A model generated the notes under the pieces. The model saw nothing but the letters and a program-made list of their open reading frames with translations, was not told the origin of the DNA and did not search any database. Positions 43,201 through 52,464 of a stretch of DNA of 61,415 bases are shown piece by piece. Both the position numbers and the translations under genes were made by a program. Position 1 is the first letter of the stretch; every line of letters starts with the position of its first letter. Source of the DNA: CALOCV01 sp942491955 (GTDB lineage: Bacteria > Chlamydiota > Chlamydiia > Chlamydiales > CALOCV01); NCBI GenBank assembly GCA_942491955.1, contig CALOCV010000007.1, positions 1-61,415 on the forward strand. The letters run 5' to 3'.

Positions 43201-43468
43201 AGGAATTATTCTCCATACCGCCTACGGCGGATCGTAATAGTTATTCTCATCCCTTAACATCGATGCCGATGGTTCAGGGAAGAGCGGATTTTCTTATTTA
43301 TTGGTTTGGCTTCAGAAGTCGTGGTTAGCGAGCGGCTATCGCGGTTTCACCTCCTTTTTGCTCTTCATCCTCCACTATCTCCAAAGATGGGAACACAAGG
43401 TTCTATTCATATGTAGCAAAATCTTAAAATATAGTGCAATAAAGCAATAGGCTCTTTTGCGAAAATGA
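43201..43468. other. Intergenic region without gene
   Basis: Contains the perfect palindrome CCGCCTACGGCGG near 43219. No frame or RNA structure beyond this is supportable. It separates the small gene from the sulfotransferase. Confidence 0.5.
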
Positions 43469-44323
43469 TCACCATTGATTGTTTTTCTCGTAGCCCAATT
43501 CAATAAGGAGCGGCGAGAATTTTTCTTTAAATATTTTTTTATTTCTATTTGAGAAAAATATTTTCCAGTTTCCGATTTGTCCGGGGATAAAGGGTTTTCC
43601 ATATTCTTTTCGCGGTTTTTTGTTGGCTTTGTAGAGATGTTTGGCGACATGTTCTAATTCTTTGTTAGAAAGATGAATATGTAAATGATTCGCGATTCGG
43701 CGAATGGTTTTTCGTTGCAGTACGTTGTCACCGCCCCCTTCAGAACCGATGAGATCTTCGAATCGAACCAATAGGGATTGGGAGTATTTTGCCCAAGGAG
43801 TCAACCGTTTATACCAACGTTGCATATACGAGGTGCAATTTTCGCCTGTGATGAGGCGATAGAGTTTTTCTTCGAAAGAGAGAATATCCCAGTCGTCAGG
43901 AATAACAAAAAAATCTCTTTTTTTGCCCTGTAAGGTATCAAGATAAAAAACTAATGAAACACAAGCATCTCTTGGGTCGCGACACATAAAAATCGTTTTG
44001 TACCCCAATCCTTGAAGGACGGGAGGGAAACTGTTGCTGTAGTGGTAACACTTAATAATGGTGTTGTTGGTTTCTGCGTCCAACAACGATTGCCGAAATT
44101 CTCTTTTTGTTGCCACTTTGGCATCGACAATCGGTTTTCCCGTCAGCAGAGACATGCACTGCATGATCAGATGAGTACCACATTTGGGAATGGAGGTAAT
44201 AATGAAACGATCGTGCTGAGGAAAAGAGGCTGGGGTCGAAGCGGATAAAGAGAAAGAATACAATAAGAACAACAGAGTCCATACCGCATTTTCCCAAGGA
44301 ATAAAAGCTCTCTTTGTGATCAT
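43469..44323 (-). CDS. Secreted or membrane-anchored sulfotransferase-fold protein
   Basis: A protein of 284 residues. A signal peptide or anchor covers residues about 10-30 (AVWTLLFLLYSFSLSASTPA). Then comes the PAPS-binding 5' loop, RFIITSIPKCGTHLIMQCMS, and the 3'-phosphate motif, KTIFMCRDPRDACVSLVFYL. Late elements are YSQSLLVRFEDLIGSEGG and a C-terminal KPFIPGQIGNWKIFFSNRNK, matching the usual RKGxxGDWKxxF-like end of sulfotransferases. The start is the ATG at 44323, with AGGAGA 5-10 nt upstream. Sulfotransferases use cytosolic PAPS, so an exported one suggests action in the host, where PAPS is available; this is inference. It is divergent from parB across a 26-nt palindrome. Confidence 0.85.
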   Translation of the reverse strand: MITKRAFIPWENAVWTLLFLLYSFSLSASTPASFPQHDRFIITSIPKCGTHLIMQCMSLLTGKPIVDAKVATKREFRQSLLDAETNNTIIKCYHYSNSFPPVLQGLGYKTIFMCRDPRDACVSLVFYLDTLQGKKRDFFVIPDDWDILSFEEKLYRLITGENCTSYMQRWYKRLTPWAKYSQSLLVRFEDLIGSEGGGDNVLQRKTIRRIANHLHIHLSNKELEHVAKHLYKANKKPRKEYGKPFIPGQIGNWKIFFSNRNKKIFKEKFSPLLIELGYEKNNQW

Positions 44324-44356
44324 TTTGTCTCCTATTGTTCGATTCTTGTTGTACAA

Positions 44357-44389
44357 GGAAACCGATTTTTAAATCGGTTTCCGTATAAT
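44357..44389 (+). promoter_or_regulatory. 26-nt perfect palindrome with adjacent -10 box
   Basis: GGAAACCGATTT and AAATCGGTTTCC flank a TT centre at 44357-44382. TATAAT follows at 44384-44389, 30 nt before the parB start. No good -35 box is seen; where it should be is inside the palindrome. The site lies between divergent genes and could be an operator for either. Confidence 0.55.
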
Positions 44390-44418
44390 AGTCACGAAAG
44401 GTCTTTTTGGAAAAGAGT

Positions 44419-45213
44419 ATGATGGAAGTCCAAGCAGAGCGGTATTGTGAAATCGATGTGGAGCGGATTGTCGTGAATCCCTTCCAGCCACGAAAAATTT
44501 TCCCGCGAGAAGAGATCGAAGAACTCGCCGCTTCTATCCAACATGTCGGGTTGCTGCACCCCCCTATCGTACGTCCTTCATCATTGATTCCTGGATTTTT
44601 TGAGATCATCGCCGGAGAGCGCCGTTTTCGTGCATGGCAACATCTAGGGCGTTCTCGTATACCTGTGCTCGTACGCAATACCAATGATACGTCCACAGCA
44701 CAAATCGCCCTTGTCGAAAACATCCAACGCTCCGATCTCAATCCCATCGAGATCGCCAAGGCGTTTGAGATGCTAGTAAAGAAAGAGCGATGGACGCAAG
44801 AAGAACTTGCCGATAGGATGGGGAAAAAGCGCTCGTCGATTGCCAACTATTTGCGCCTCCTCCGTTTATCTTCCGTTTGTTTAAAGGGGATTAGGGAGAA
44901 AGAGATTACCATGGGGCATGCAAAAGTATTGCTCTCTTTGAATTCTCATGAGCAACAAGAGCATCTTCTAGCAAAAATCGTAAAAAAACAGTGGAGCGTT
45001 CGTCAAGCAGAACGGTGGGTTTCGCAGAAAAGAAAGAGAAAAACGATGAAGGATATCTATATTGCCGATCTCGAACAGAGACTCGAAAATGCTTGGGGCA
45101 CATCCGTTGCTATTCGACAAAAAGGGAAAAAAGGAACTCTTTCGGTTGATTTTTATGGGAATGACGATTTACACAGACTACTAGTCTTATTAGGTGTTGA
45201 TAGAGAGGAATAA
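44419..45213 (+). CDS. parB: ParB-type chromosome partition protein
   Basis: A 264-residue ParB/Spo0J. The N-terminal CTPase domain has NPFQPRKIFPREEIEELAAS and FEIIAGERRFRAWQHLGRSR. IALVENIQRSDLNPIEIAKA links to the helix-turn-helix (WTQEELADRMGKKRSSIANY). The C-terminal dimerisation part starts near residue 215 (YIADLEQRLENAWGTSVAIR). It would bind parS and load SMC during segregation. The start is one of two adjacent ATGs (44419 or 44422), with GGAAAAG upstream. Its stop overlaps the ATG of the P-type ATPase (TAATG). No parA gene lies in the window, and I saw no parS consensus. Confidence 0.93.
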   Translation: MMEVQAERYCEIDVERIVVNPFQPRKIFPREEIEELAASIQHVGLLHPPIVRPSSLIPGFFEIIAGERRFRAWQHLGRSRIPVLVRNTNDTSTAQIALVENIQRSDLNPIEIAKAFEMLVKKERWTQEELADRMGKKRSSIANYLRLLRLSSVCLKGIREKEITMGHAKVLLSLNSHEQQEHLLAKIVKKQWSVRQAERWVSQKRKRKTMKDIYIADLEQRLENAWGTSVAIRQKGKKGTLSVDFYGNDDLHRLLVLLGVDREE

Positions 45214-47141
45214 TGAACCACTGCCACTCCTGTTCCGGTGAAGAAAACAACGATCAAAGCCCTTTTTTTGCGTTTCTGATCAGCGCTCTTTTTACCTTCC
45301 CTCTTTTTCTCAATATGGTTCTCAGTTGGTTCGGGATCTCTCATTTCCTGCCCGGGTGGGTACAGGCTCTGTTTGCAACTGTGGTGCAATTCTGGAGTGG
45401 GAGAACCTTTTACATGGGGGCATTCGCCTCTTTCCGCTCTGGCTGGACCAACATGGATGTCCTCATCGCTCTTGGAACTTCTGCTGCCTACTTTTGGAGT
45501 CTTGTGGTCCTTATAACAGGAAGCTCTCTTCCCCTCTACTTCGAGACGAGTGGATTGATCATCACTTTGGTTTTAATGGGACGGTGGCTAGAGGCCCTTT
45601 CCCAAAGGCGTGCGTCGAAGGCCATCAAAAAACTCTTGGCTTTACAACCCAACACGGCTCGCGTTTTTCGTGATGAAGAGTGGGTCGAGATCCCTATTGA
45701 AAAGATTGTCCATGATGACCTCTTTCTCGTTCGTCCAGGAGAGAGTATCCCCGTCGATGGGGTTGTTGTTGAGGGACAATCGCTTGTGAACGAGGCGATG
45801 CTTACAGGAGAAAGCCTTCCCGTAATGAAAGAAGAAGGAGATCGCATCTTTGCCGCGACACACAATACCGAAGGATCCTTACAAGGAAAAGCGACAGGAA
45901 TAGGGAAAGAAACCCTTCTTGCAGGAATTGTCCGCCTCGTTGAACAAGCGGAACAATCACGTGCACCTGTTCAACGATTAGCCGATCGGGTCTCCGCCGT
46001 TTTTGTTCCGGCTGTAGTGGTCGCTAGCCTGATCACTCTGATAGTCAATGCATGGATCGGTGTCGGTTGGCAAGAGGGGTTCATCCGTGCCGTTGCTGTT
46101 TTAGTCATTGCGTGCCCTTGCGCACTCGGTTTGGCAACACCAACGGTGATTGTCGTCGCTTCGGGAATGGGTGCCGAAATGGGGATCCTTTTCCGCGAAG
46201 CGGCAGCAATTGAGCAGTCGGAACATCTCGATGTGCTTCTCCTCGATAAAACGGGAACGCTAACGGAGGGGAGGCCAAAAGTCGAGCGAATATGGACTCA
46301 TGCGGGATATGATGCAAAAAATATTCTTGTATTAGCAGCAGCATTGGAACAGCGGGCGAACCACCCCTTGGCGGATGCTATTGTGCGTGCTGCAGAGGGG
46401 GAGAGACTTCCCGAATCGAAAGAGATCCATTCCGTGACAGGGCAGGGGATAGAAGGGCGTGTTGAAGGGAAAAAAATCCGTGTGGGTTCTCCTTCGTGGA
46501 TCGGTGCCCAACTCCCTAATGAATGGGAAATGGTAGGCACTACCCTTGTTGTCATTGAAATCAATGGAGAGCTTGCAGGAGCGATGGTTCTCTCCGATCC
46601 TTTGCGATCCTCGACACCCAAAGCCATACAAGCACTGCATAAGAGAGGAATCCAAACATTCATGTTGACGGGTGATAATCGAGCAACGGCAAAAAAAATT
46701 ACTGGTGAGGCCGGTATCGATGCATTCCAAGCGGAAATTCTTCCCGAACAAAAGTCGGATGTAGTGAATGATTTGCGAAAGGACAACAAAAGAGTCGGTA
46801 TGGTGGGCGATGGGATGAATGACGCTCCCGCTTTGGCAGCAGCAACGGTGGGTTTTGCGATTGGTGCCGGAACGGATATTGCCCGGGAGGCATCGGATGT
46901 GACTCTGATCCATAGCGATTTGTCCAGTGTCGTCGATGCCATTGATCTCTCTAGAGCAACGATGCGCAAAGCGCGGCAGAATTTGTTTTTGGCTTTTGTG
47001 TATAACATTTTGGCGATTCCTCTTGCCGCTGTTGGGTTCTTCCATCCCGTCATCGCTGCAGCAGCGATGGCATTAAGTTCTCTCTCTGTAGTTACCAACG
47101 CTCTGTCGCTACGTCTTTGGAAGCGGGGAGAACGGCATTGA
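45213..47141 (+). CDS. P1B-type copper-exporting ATPase without HMA domain
   Basis: A 642-residue heavy-metal pump. The first residues, MNHCHSCSG, are Cys/His-rich but there is no full HMA domain. Membrane and catalytic motifs: RSGWTNMDVLIALGTSAAYF, actuator MLTGESLPVMKEEGDRIF, metal site VIACPCALGLATPTVI, phosphorylation site LLLDKTGTLTEGRPK, ATP-binding ANHPLADAIV, GMVGDGMNDAPALAAATVGF and C-terminal MALSSLSVVTNALSLR. The CPC motif with the M-SS-type last helix fits Cu(I). It is coupled to parB by a 1-nt overlap and lies 2 nt before batA, so it belongs to a long operon. Substrate is inferred. Confidence 0.92.
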   Translation: MNHCHSCSGEENNDQSPFFAFLISALFTFPLFLNMVLSWFGISHFLPGWVQALFATVVQFWSGRTFYMGAFASFRSGWTNMDVLIALGTSAAYFWSLVVLITGSSLPLYFETSGLIITLVLMGRWLEALSQRRASKAIKKLLALQPNTARVFRDEEWVEIPIEKIVHDDLFLVRPGESIPVDGVVVEGQSLVNEAMLTGESLPVMKEEGDRIFAATHNTEGSLQGKATGIGKETLLAGIVRLVEQAEQSRAPVQRLADRVSAVFVPAVVVASLITLIVNAWIGVGWQEGFIRAVAVLVIACPCALGLATPTVIVVASGMGAEMGILFREAAAIEQSEHLDVLLLDKTGTLTEGRPKVERIWTHAGYDAKNILVLAAALEQRANHPLADAIVRAAEGERLPESKEIHSVTGQGIEGRVEGKKIRVGSPSWIGAQLPNEWEMVGTTLVVIEINGELAGAMVLSDPLRSSTPKAIQALHKRGIQTFMLTGDNRATAKKITGEAGIDAFQAEILPEQKSDVVNDLRKDNKRVGMVGDGMNDAPALAAATVGFAIGAGTDIAREASDVTLIHSDLSSVVDAIDLSRATMRKARQNLFLAFVYNILAIPLAAVGFFHPVIAAAAMALSSLSVVTNALSLRLWKRGERH

Positions 47142-47142
47142 A

Positions 47143-48183
47143 ATGATCGATATATGGCCGATTCCCTTTCTTGTTCTTCTTTTTCTATGGGCAGCCATCC
47201 GTTTTTATCAAAAGAAAGGGAGAGGTTTTTATCCCATCTCTACTCTTCAACCGTTTCCCTCTCACTCGCGGTGGCATCGCGCTTCGTTGCTGTGGATCGT
47301 TCCCTGCCTATATTTTCTCGCTCTTTTTTTTCTTGCCTGTGCTTTGCTTGCACCGCAGAGAATCCAGGTGGTTGACGAAGTGGTGCCTGACGCGGAAAAA
47401 AAAGGAGTTCATCTCTATCTTGTGCTCGACCAATCGGGATCGATGCAAGGGACTTTACCCTATCAACGTGAAGGGCAAGCGACAAAACTCCAACGTCTTA
47501 AAGAAGTCACGGCCGATTTTATTTGGGGAAATCCTGAACAAGGGCTATCGGGTAGACCCAATGATCGAATCGGTTTGGTGACCTTCGCGCGTAGTGCAGA
47601 AGTGGTCATCCCATTGACACACGATCGACAACAACTCAAACGGGCTTTGGACATCCTTTCTCCCGTACAAGAAAAAAAGAGAGATGGAACGGCAATGGGA
47701 TATGCGATTTATAAGACAGCGCATATTCTTGCATTGACAAGAGAGGAAAATAGTACTGCAGATCGTGCGATGATCTTGATCACCGATGGTTTTCAAAACC
47801 CCCATCCCGATGATTGGAATAACCGTTTTCGCAGTATGGGGTTGGAAGAGGCCGCCTCTTTTGCCGCAGAGCAGGGGATTCGCCTCTATCTCGTTACGTT
47901 GGATCCGAAAATCATGATGGATCCCTATGGTGCCGAGAGACGCTTGTTAAAGAAAATTGCCCAAGATACGGGTGGGGAGTGGTTCCCTGTTGACGAGAAG
48001 ACCTCTTTAGAAAAGGTCTATCAGGAGATCGATCAATTAGAAAAAACCCCTTTTTCTGTTAGCAAAAAACAGGTAAAAGTATCCTATGCAAGAGATTTCC
48101 TCTATTTAGGGGCTTGCGCTCTCCTTCTATCCATGCTTCTTCATCTAACATGGCTTCGGGTATATGTATGTTCCGCGGATTGA
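47143..48183 (+). CDS. batA: BatA-like von Willebrand factor A protein
   Basis: A 346-residue membrane protein. Two helices near the N-terminus (IPFLVLLFLWAAIRFY and LLWIVPCLYFLALFFLACAL) are followed by a VWA domain, residues about 90-290, with the metal-ion site LVLDQSGSMQGTL (DxSxS), later GTAMGYAIYKTAHILA, and ILITDGFQNPHPDDW. A last helix is at residues about 318-338. Bat (Bacteroides aerotolerance) proteins form an envelope complex linked to stress tolerance. It starts 2 nt after the ATPase and overlaps batB by 16 nt, so cotranslation is likely. The name follows domain and neighbours. Confidence 0.85.
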   Translation: MIDIWPIPFLVLLFLWAAIRFYQKKGRGFYPISTLQPFPSHSRWHRASLLWIVPCLYFLALFFLACALLAPQRIQVVDEVVPDAEKKGVHLYLVLDQSGSMQGTLPYQREGQATKLQRLKEVTADFIWGNPEQGLSGRPNDRIGLVTFARSAEVVIPLTHDRQQLKRALDILSPVQEKKRDGTAMGYAIYKTAHILALTREENSTADRAMILITDGFQNPHPDDWNNRFRSMGLEEAASFAAEQGIRLYLVTLDPKIMMDPYGAERRLLKKIAQDTGGEWFPVDEKTSLEKVYQEIDQLEKTPFSVSKKQVKVSYARDFLYLGACALLLSMLLHLTWLRVYVCSAD

Positions 48184-49172
48184 CATTTGGTCATGCTACA
48201 GCATTTTTTTTGTTTCTTCTTCTTCCTATTTTTCTTGTGCTATTTCTGATGCATTTTTTTTGGAAAAGAGAAACAGCACAGGCATTAGGGGATGTTTTTT
48301 ACCCGATACAAGAGAGCAAAAAAGGGGGTTTTTTCCTACTCGGGTGGGTGTTTTTAGTTCTAGCAATGACATTTCCTGAAGGATACCCCGTTCCCGAGAG
48401 AGTCGAATCCATTTCTACAAAAATACGCACACAGGAACTCCTTTTTCTCCTCGATACGTCAGCTTCCATGGGTGTTCGAGATGAAAATCTGGGAAAGACA
48501 CGGCTCGAAGAGGCGAAATTACGCATTCACGAGATCATGAAACCATTCCCAGAAAGCGAGGTCTCTCTCTATTCTTTAAGCAAAGGTCTACTTCCTCTAG
48601 TGCCTCCTACAACCGATCGCCTTTTTTTCTCTCTAATATTGGATCCCATTGGCGTGAATGAAGGAGGGCTCTATGGTTCCGATTTCACCCAAGGGATCAA
48701 AGAATTAGCTAAAAAAATTGCCAACAAAGGTCAAGATGCCGCAACGATCGTTTTTCTCCTATCCGATGGAGAAGATCTCTCGGTGACCTCTCTTCCAAAA
48801 GAAGAACAAGAAAAGGAGATAGAAAGGATTGCTTCGGAACTCCCTTCTCCAAAAGCTTTCCCGTACGCTTTCTATGTGGTTCCAGTGGGAACAGAAGAGG
48901 GGGGTAGGGTTCCTGGAGTGGTTTGGAAGGGGGAAAAAGTCATTTCCCATCAAGAGCAAGATCTTCTTCAAGCTCTTGCTAATAAAGGAGATGGAACGGT
49001 TTATCCACCTGCTGATGTTTCCTTCTCCTCTTGGATCGAAACGATCCAAGCAGAGGAACAAGCGCTGGAAAAACCTCTACAACAAGAAGAAATCATCCTC
49101 CAACAAGGAACGCCGTTTTATCAAATTCCCCTTTTGTGTAGCCTCTTCTTTTTTCTTTGGGCCATGCTATGA
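48168..49172 (+). CDS. batB: BatB-like von Willebrand factor A protein
   Basis: A 334-residue protein from the ATG at 48168 (MFRGLTFGHATAFFLFLLLP); the frame extends 18 codons upstream but that would overlap batA more. N-terminal helices cover about residues 8-30 and 55-72. The VWA domain has LFLLDTSASMGVRDENLGKT (DxSxS), SDFTQGIKELAKKIANKG and TIVFLLSDGEDLSV. A C-terminal helix (IPLLCSLFFFLWAML) ends the protein. Two VWA genes in tandem followed by TPR and BatD-like genes is the classical bat order. The stop overlaps the batC ATG (ATGA). Confidence 0.85.
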   Translation: MFRGLTFGHATAFFLFLLLPIFLVLFLMHFFWKRETAQALGDVFYPIQESKKGGFFLLGWVFLVLAMTFPEGYPVPERVESISTKIRTQELLFLLDTSASMGVRDENLGKTRLEEAKLRIHEIMKPFPESEVSLYSLSKGLLPLVPPTTDRLFFSLILDPIGVNEGGLYGSDFTQGIKELAKKIANKGQDAATIVFLLSDGEDLSVTSLPKEEQEKEIERIASELPSPKAFPYAFYVVPVGTEEGGRVPGVVWKGEKVISHQEQDLLQALANKGDGTVYPPADVSFSSWIETIQAEEQALEKPLQQEEIILQQGTPFYQIPLLCSLFFFLWAML

Positions 49173-50026
49173 AAACCCTACCCCTCCTTTTTTTTCTCTT
49201 TGGTGCAATACGAGGATTCGCTCAGGAAGAGAGCGCCATTCAAGCCTACAACAAGGGCACACACCTTCTACAACAAGGAGATGGGGAAAGAGCTCTTGCA
49301 GCTTGGCGAAATCCAGCTCTTCTTCAAGAATCCTTCCCTCCTCTCGTCTACCGATGGGGTATCAATCGAGGAATTGCCCAATTGCAAAAGGCGGTAGAAC
49401 AACAAAATCCTATTGCCGCGACAGAAGCTTTAGATTCTTTTTCCTCGGCAAGAAAAGGGTGGTGCTCTTGGATGGAGGCACTGGGTGCCCAAAAATGTCC
49501 CTCTTCTTCACATATCAACCACCTGGAAAAAATGGCGCAACAAATGATCAGAGATTTTCCCCAACAACAACAAAATGAGGGAGAAGAACCTTATCCTAAA
49601 ATTTTTCTTTTTAAATTAATTGAACAGCAACAAAAGCTCGTGGGAAAAAAAAACATCGATCAACAACAGACACTCCTACAAGAAGCCAAACGCTTCCCTT
49701 CACTTGTCTACACCCTCCAAACAGCAAACACCGAGCGTTGCCAACGACAACCATGGGAAAAAATTTATTTTTGGTTTATTCAAGGGTGGCATGAGGGAGA
49801 GGAAATTCTCGTGGCAGATCCAACAGATGCTCCTCTTATCCATGAAAAACAACAGGCACTGATCAGATATTGGAAACAAGCCTATGCTGCATGGGACGAA
49901 AAAGCCGAAGAAAAAAAACCAGCCCCGCCCGATCCGTTAGAACAACAGCTTCGCGCATTGTACGCACAAGATCGAATCGAAAAGAAAACAAAAATTCCAA
50001 CCCTTCCTCAAGGAAAAAATTGGTGA
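49169..50026 (+). CDS. batC: BatC-like exported TPR protein
   Basis: A 285-residue protein starting at the ATGA overlap with batB. A signal peptide (MKTLPLLFFLFGAIRGFAQE) is followed by a TPR-like segment, SAIQAYNKGTHLLQQGDGER with ALAAWRNPALLQESFPPLVY. The rest is very rich in Gln (for example AVEQQNPIAATEALDSFSSA, QQQQNEGEEPYPKIF) and lacks other known motifs. In other phyla BatC is a periplasmic TPR protein. Gene order, signal and TPR support the label; the sequence itself is poorly conserved. It stops 6 nt before the batD start. Confidence 0.65.
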   Translation: MKTLPLLFFLFGAIRGFAQEESAIQAYNKGTHLLQQGDGERALAAWRNPALLQESFPPLVYRWGINRGIAQLQKAVEQQNPIAATEALDSFSSARKGWCSWMEALGAQKCPSSSHINHLEKMAQQMIRDFPQQQQNEGEEPYPKIFLFKLIEQQQKLVGKKNIDQQQTLLQEAKRFPSLVYTLQTANTERCQRQPWEKIYFWFIQGWHEGEEILVADPTDAPLIHEKQQALIRYWKQAYAAWDEKAEEKKPAPPDPLEQQLRALYAQDRIEKKTKIPTLPQGKNW

Positions 50027-50032
50027 ATCCAT

Positions 50033-51695
50033 ATGAGAAACCGTTGGCTCTTCCTTTTTATCTTCGTTTTTGCTCGACTCCTTTCCGCAGACACAGAAGA
50101 ACATTCCCTCTTGCTACTCGAAGCGGAATACGAGGGAGAAACGCCGATTTTCCCCGGCGTTAGAGGAGAGTTTGTCTACCGCATCTACTTCAATCGAGAC
50201 ATTGTTTTGATGCAAGAAAAACTACCCCTCTTTCCAAAAGGGTTTCGCAAGATCGGCGAGGTCCAGATCAAAGAGGCAGAGAGTCAAGGTCTCTCTGTAC
50301 AAGAAATTCGACAACAAGCCGAAGCTCAAACTCCAGGAACCTACTTATGGGGACCTGCAGAAATTGTAGGCGTTGTGAAAGAGAGTCAAGAACAACTCGT
50401 TGCCACAACCCGACCAATCCCGATTGTGATCGCCCCTCTCCCCATCCATACCCAGCCCGCTTCTTTTGTAGGAGCCATAGGAAATCAATTTGCCTTGAAT
50501 GTCGATCCCGTATCTGCAACAACAGTCCAGGTTGGTGATCCTATTGAAATACAAGCAACCATTCAAGGGGAGGGGAATCTAGAAGATCTTTTGTTTCCAC
50601 CCCTCCTTTGTCAACCCGGTTTTAGTGGTCTTTTCACCGTTACCACTCGACCTGTCGAACAAAGCACAAACCAAAAAAATTCTCCATCCAGCTACGCCCG
50701 CAGGCGACGTTTTTGGAAAATATCCCATCCATTGCTTTTACTTACTTTTCACCAGAAAAAGAGGAATATGTCACCATCACCCAACCTGATATCCCCATAA
50801 AAGTGATGAAAAACAGACATGCCGATAGGAAACCCCCTCCCTCGTGGAAAAATGCTAGCAATCCCATCGACCTCCCTGACTTCCACCTTTTGCCACCAGA
50901 GAAGCAATCTCTCCCGTTCTGGAAAACAGCAAGTGTTTTCTACCTCATTCCTCTAGGGATTATCTTGCTTTACTTTCAATTTCTTTGGCAGAAGAGAGGG
51001 GGAAAAGGAGCGCCACTCATGCTCCTCATCAGTAGCGTTTTTCTTCTTTCGATGACACCACAACAAGCCATCGAACAGGCACAACAAGCTTCAACATTTT
51101 TTGAACAACAACAAGCTCTAGATGTCGCATTAGAACAACTTCTTGCTAGCGATACCAGAAACCTCAATGAGTCAGCAGCAATGGCAATGGAAACCGTATT
51201 AGGGGAGATCTACGTGGTAAGAGAACAACTTCCCTTGGCATCCCTCCACTATCGGAGAGCATTAAAAAGAATCCCATGGAGCCATCCAACAAGAGAAAAA
51301 TTGAATGAAATTCTCGTCCAACTCAATCAACCATTGGAACCATCGGCTCTATCCATTCCCTATACACTCTCTTGTACCTTTTTTTTCACTGCCACTCTTT
51401 TTTTTTCCTTATCCTCTCTCTTTCTCTTTGGTTCTCTTTTCCTGCAAAGAGATTCCTTCTCTCTTTGTCGGGATTGGCTTTTTTAATCACCTTTTCTTCT
51501 CTTTTCTATAAAACGTATCTCGCTCCTCTGGAGGGAGTTGTTATGGAAAGGGTCGATTTGCCTTCAGGAGAGGTCTTGACTCCTGGGGCAAAAATTTTTA
51601 TTGTTGCCATAGAAGGAGAGACAAGAACCCTTTCGGTTCTTACACCAAAAGGAAATATCGCCATTCTCGATCCAACAAGCACAACGGCGGTATAG
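50033..51695 (+). pseudogene. batD: BatD-like protein with TPR region, two frameshifts
   Basis: Frame 1 (50033 to about 50680) starts with a signal peptide (MRNRWLFLFIFVFARLLSAD) and beta-rich BatD domains (EIQATIQGEGNLEDLLFPPL). At the A-run near 50677 the reading shifts by -1. The continuation KFSIQLRPQATFLENIPSIA with FTYFSPEKEEYVTITQPDIP is exactly what BatD needs. A membrane helix (TASVFYLIPLGIILLYFQFL) and TPR helices (HYRRALKRIPWSHPTREKLN) follow. Around 51400-51440, in a T-rich stretch, a second shift leads to an SH3-like end (PLEGVVMERVDLPSGEVLTP) stopping at 51695. The first site is the slippery heptamer A-AAA-AAT. Sequence error, decay or programmed shifting are all possible. Confidence 0.7.
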
Positions 51696-51702
51696 ATGCA
51701 TC

Positions 51703-52389
51703 ATGGATATAAAGGAAAAAAAATATCACTGCAATGAGCTCGATGAACTCATCCAACTTTATGAAGAAAGAGCTCTTGCTTCCTATGAGCCCATCGAAGA
51801 CGTGCTTAGTCACCTCTTGCTCATTCTCCAAGAACAATGCGACGAAGGGAATGACCCGCAAAAAACCTTTGCCGAACTGGTTTTATGCTGTTCCCACCCA
51901 CTTGAAACCTTTCTCTACAACTTCATCTCTGATGTCGTAGATATGAAAAATACCACGTATGCACTCGAGCTGCTCGACGATTTCTCTCCTTATGTCCGTG
52001 ACAAAGATTGGTTTTCCTTTCTCCGCCTCCGCTTGCTTGCCGAACAAGAACCCGATAGCATCGTCGAACAACTCGATCCTCTTCTCCGAAAGGCAAAAAA
52101 AAATAGCGATCTCGAACTCCACCTCGAAATTCTCTCTTTCATGGTACAAAATGGGAATCGCGCAACATTTCGAAAAGAGGCAAAAACGCTCCTTCCTCTG
52201 ATTAAAAAGGAAGAACATTTTCAAGATCTCTTATGTATAAGCAGTGATTTTTTCCATTGCATTGATGAAGAGGAAAAGGAAAAAATAGTAGAAACGTTAT
52301 TGCAAAAGCGTGAGGGATTTTCTTTGACAAAGCCGTTTTGGCACAATGATCATGATGCGATTTCTTTTCTAAAGTTAATGAAAAAATAG
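51703..52389 (+). CDS. Hypothetical helical protein at the end of the bat unit
   Basis: A 228-residue protein of unknown family, starting MDIKEKKYHCNELDELIQLY 8 nt after the batD stop. It is predicted all-helical and acidic, with paired helices that look like a TPR or HEAT-type solenoid (DKDWFSFLRLRLLAEQEPDS, SDLELHLEILSFMVQNGNRA). There is no signal or membrane segment. The stop lies inside an AT-rich terminator-like palindrome. It is probably the last gene of the parB-to-bat transcription unit. Confidence 0.7.
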   Translation: MDIKEKKYHCNELDELIQLYEERALASYEPIEDVLSHLLLILQEQCDEGNDPQKTFAELVLCCSHPLETFLYNFISDVVDMKNTTYALELLDDFSPYVRDKDWFSFLRLRLLAEQEPDSIVEQLDPLLRKAKKNSDLELHLEILSFMVQNGNRATFRKEAKTLLPLIKKEEHFQDLLCISSDFFHCIDEEEKEKIVETLLQKREGFSLTKPFWHNDHDAISFLKLMKK

Positions 52390-52405
52390 TATACTATTTT
52401 TTTCT
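52380..52405 (+). terminator. AT-rich terminator-like palindrome
   Basis: AAAAAATAGTATACTATTTT and the following T-run form a symmetric A/T stem with a long T tract. It overlaps the stop codon of the preceding gene and separates the bat unit from the nrdJ promoter. Stability is modest because the stem has few G-C pairs. Confidence 0.5.
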
Positions 52406-52464
52406 TTTTTTTTAGAGACCATTGACTTTTATCAGCGGAATCGACATACCCAAGAATGGCAGAA

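Noticed and set aside
44349..44356. TTGTACAA near parB as a second YefM-type operator
   Set aside because: Only an 8-nt match, with no antitoxin gene nearby; it can occur by chance.
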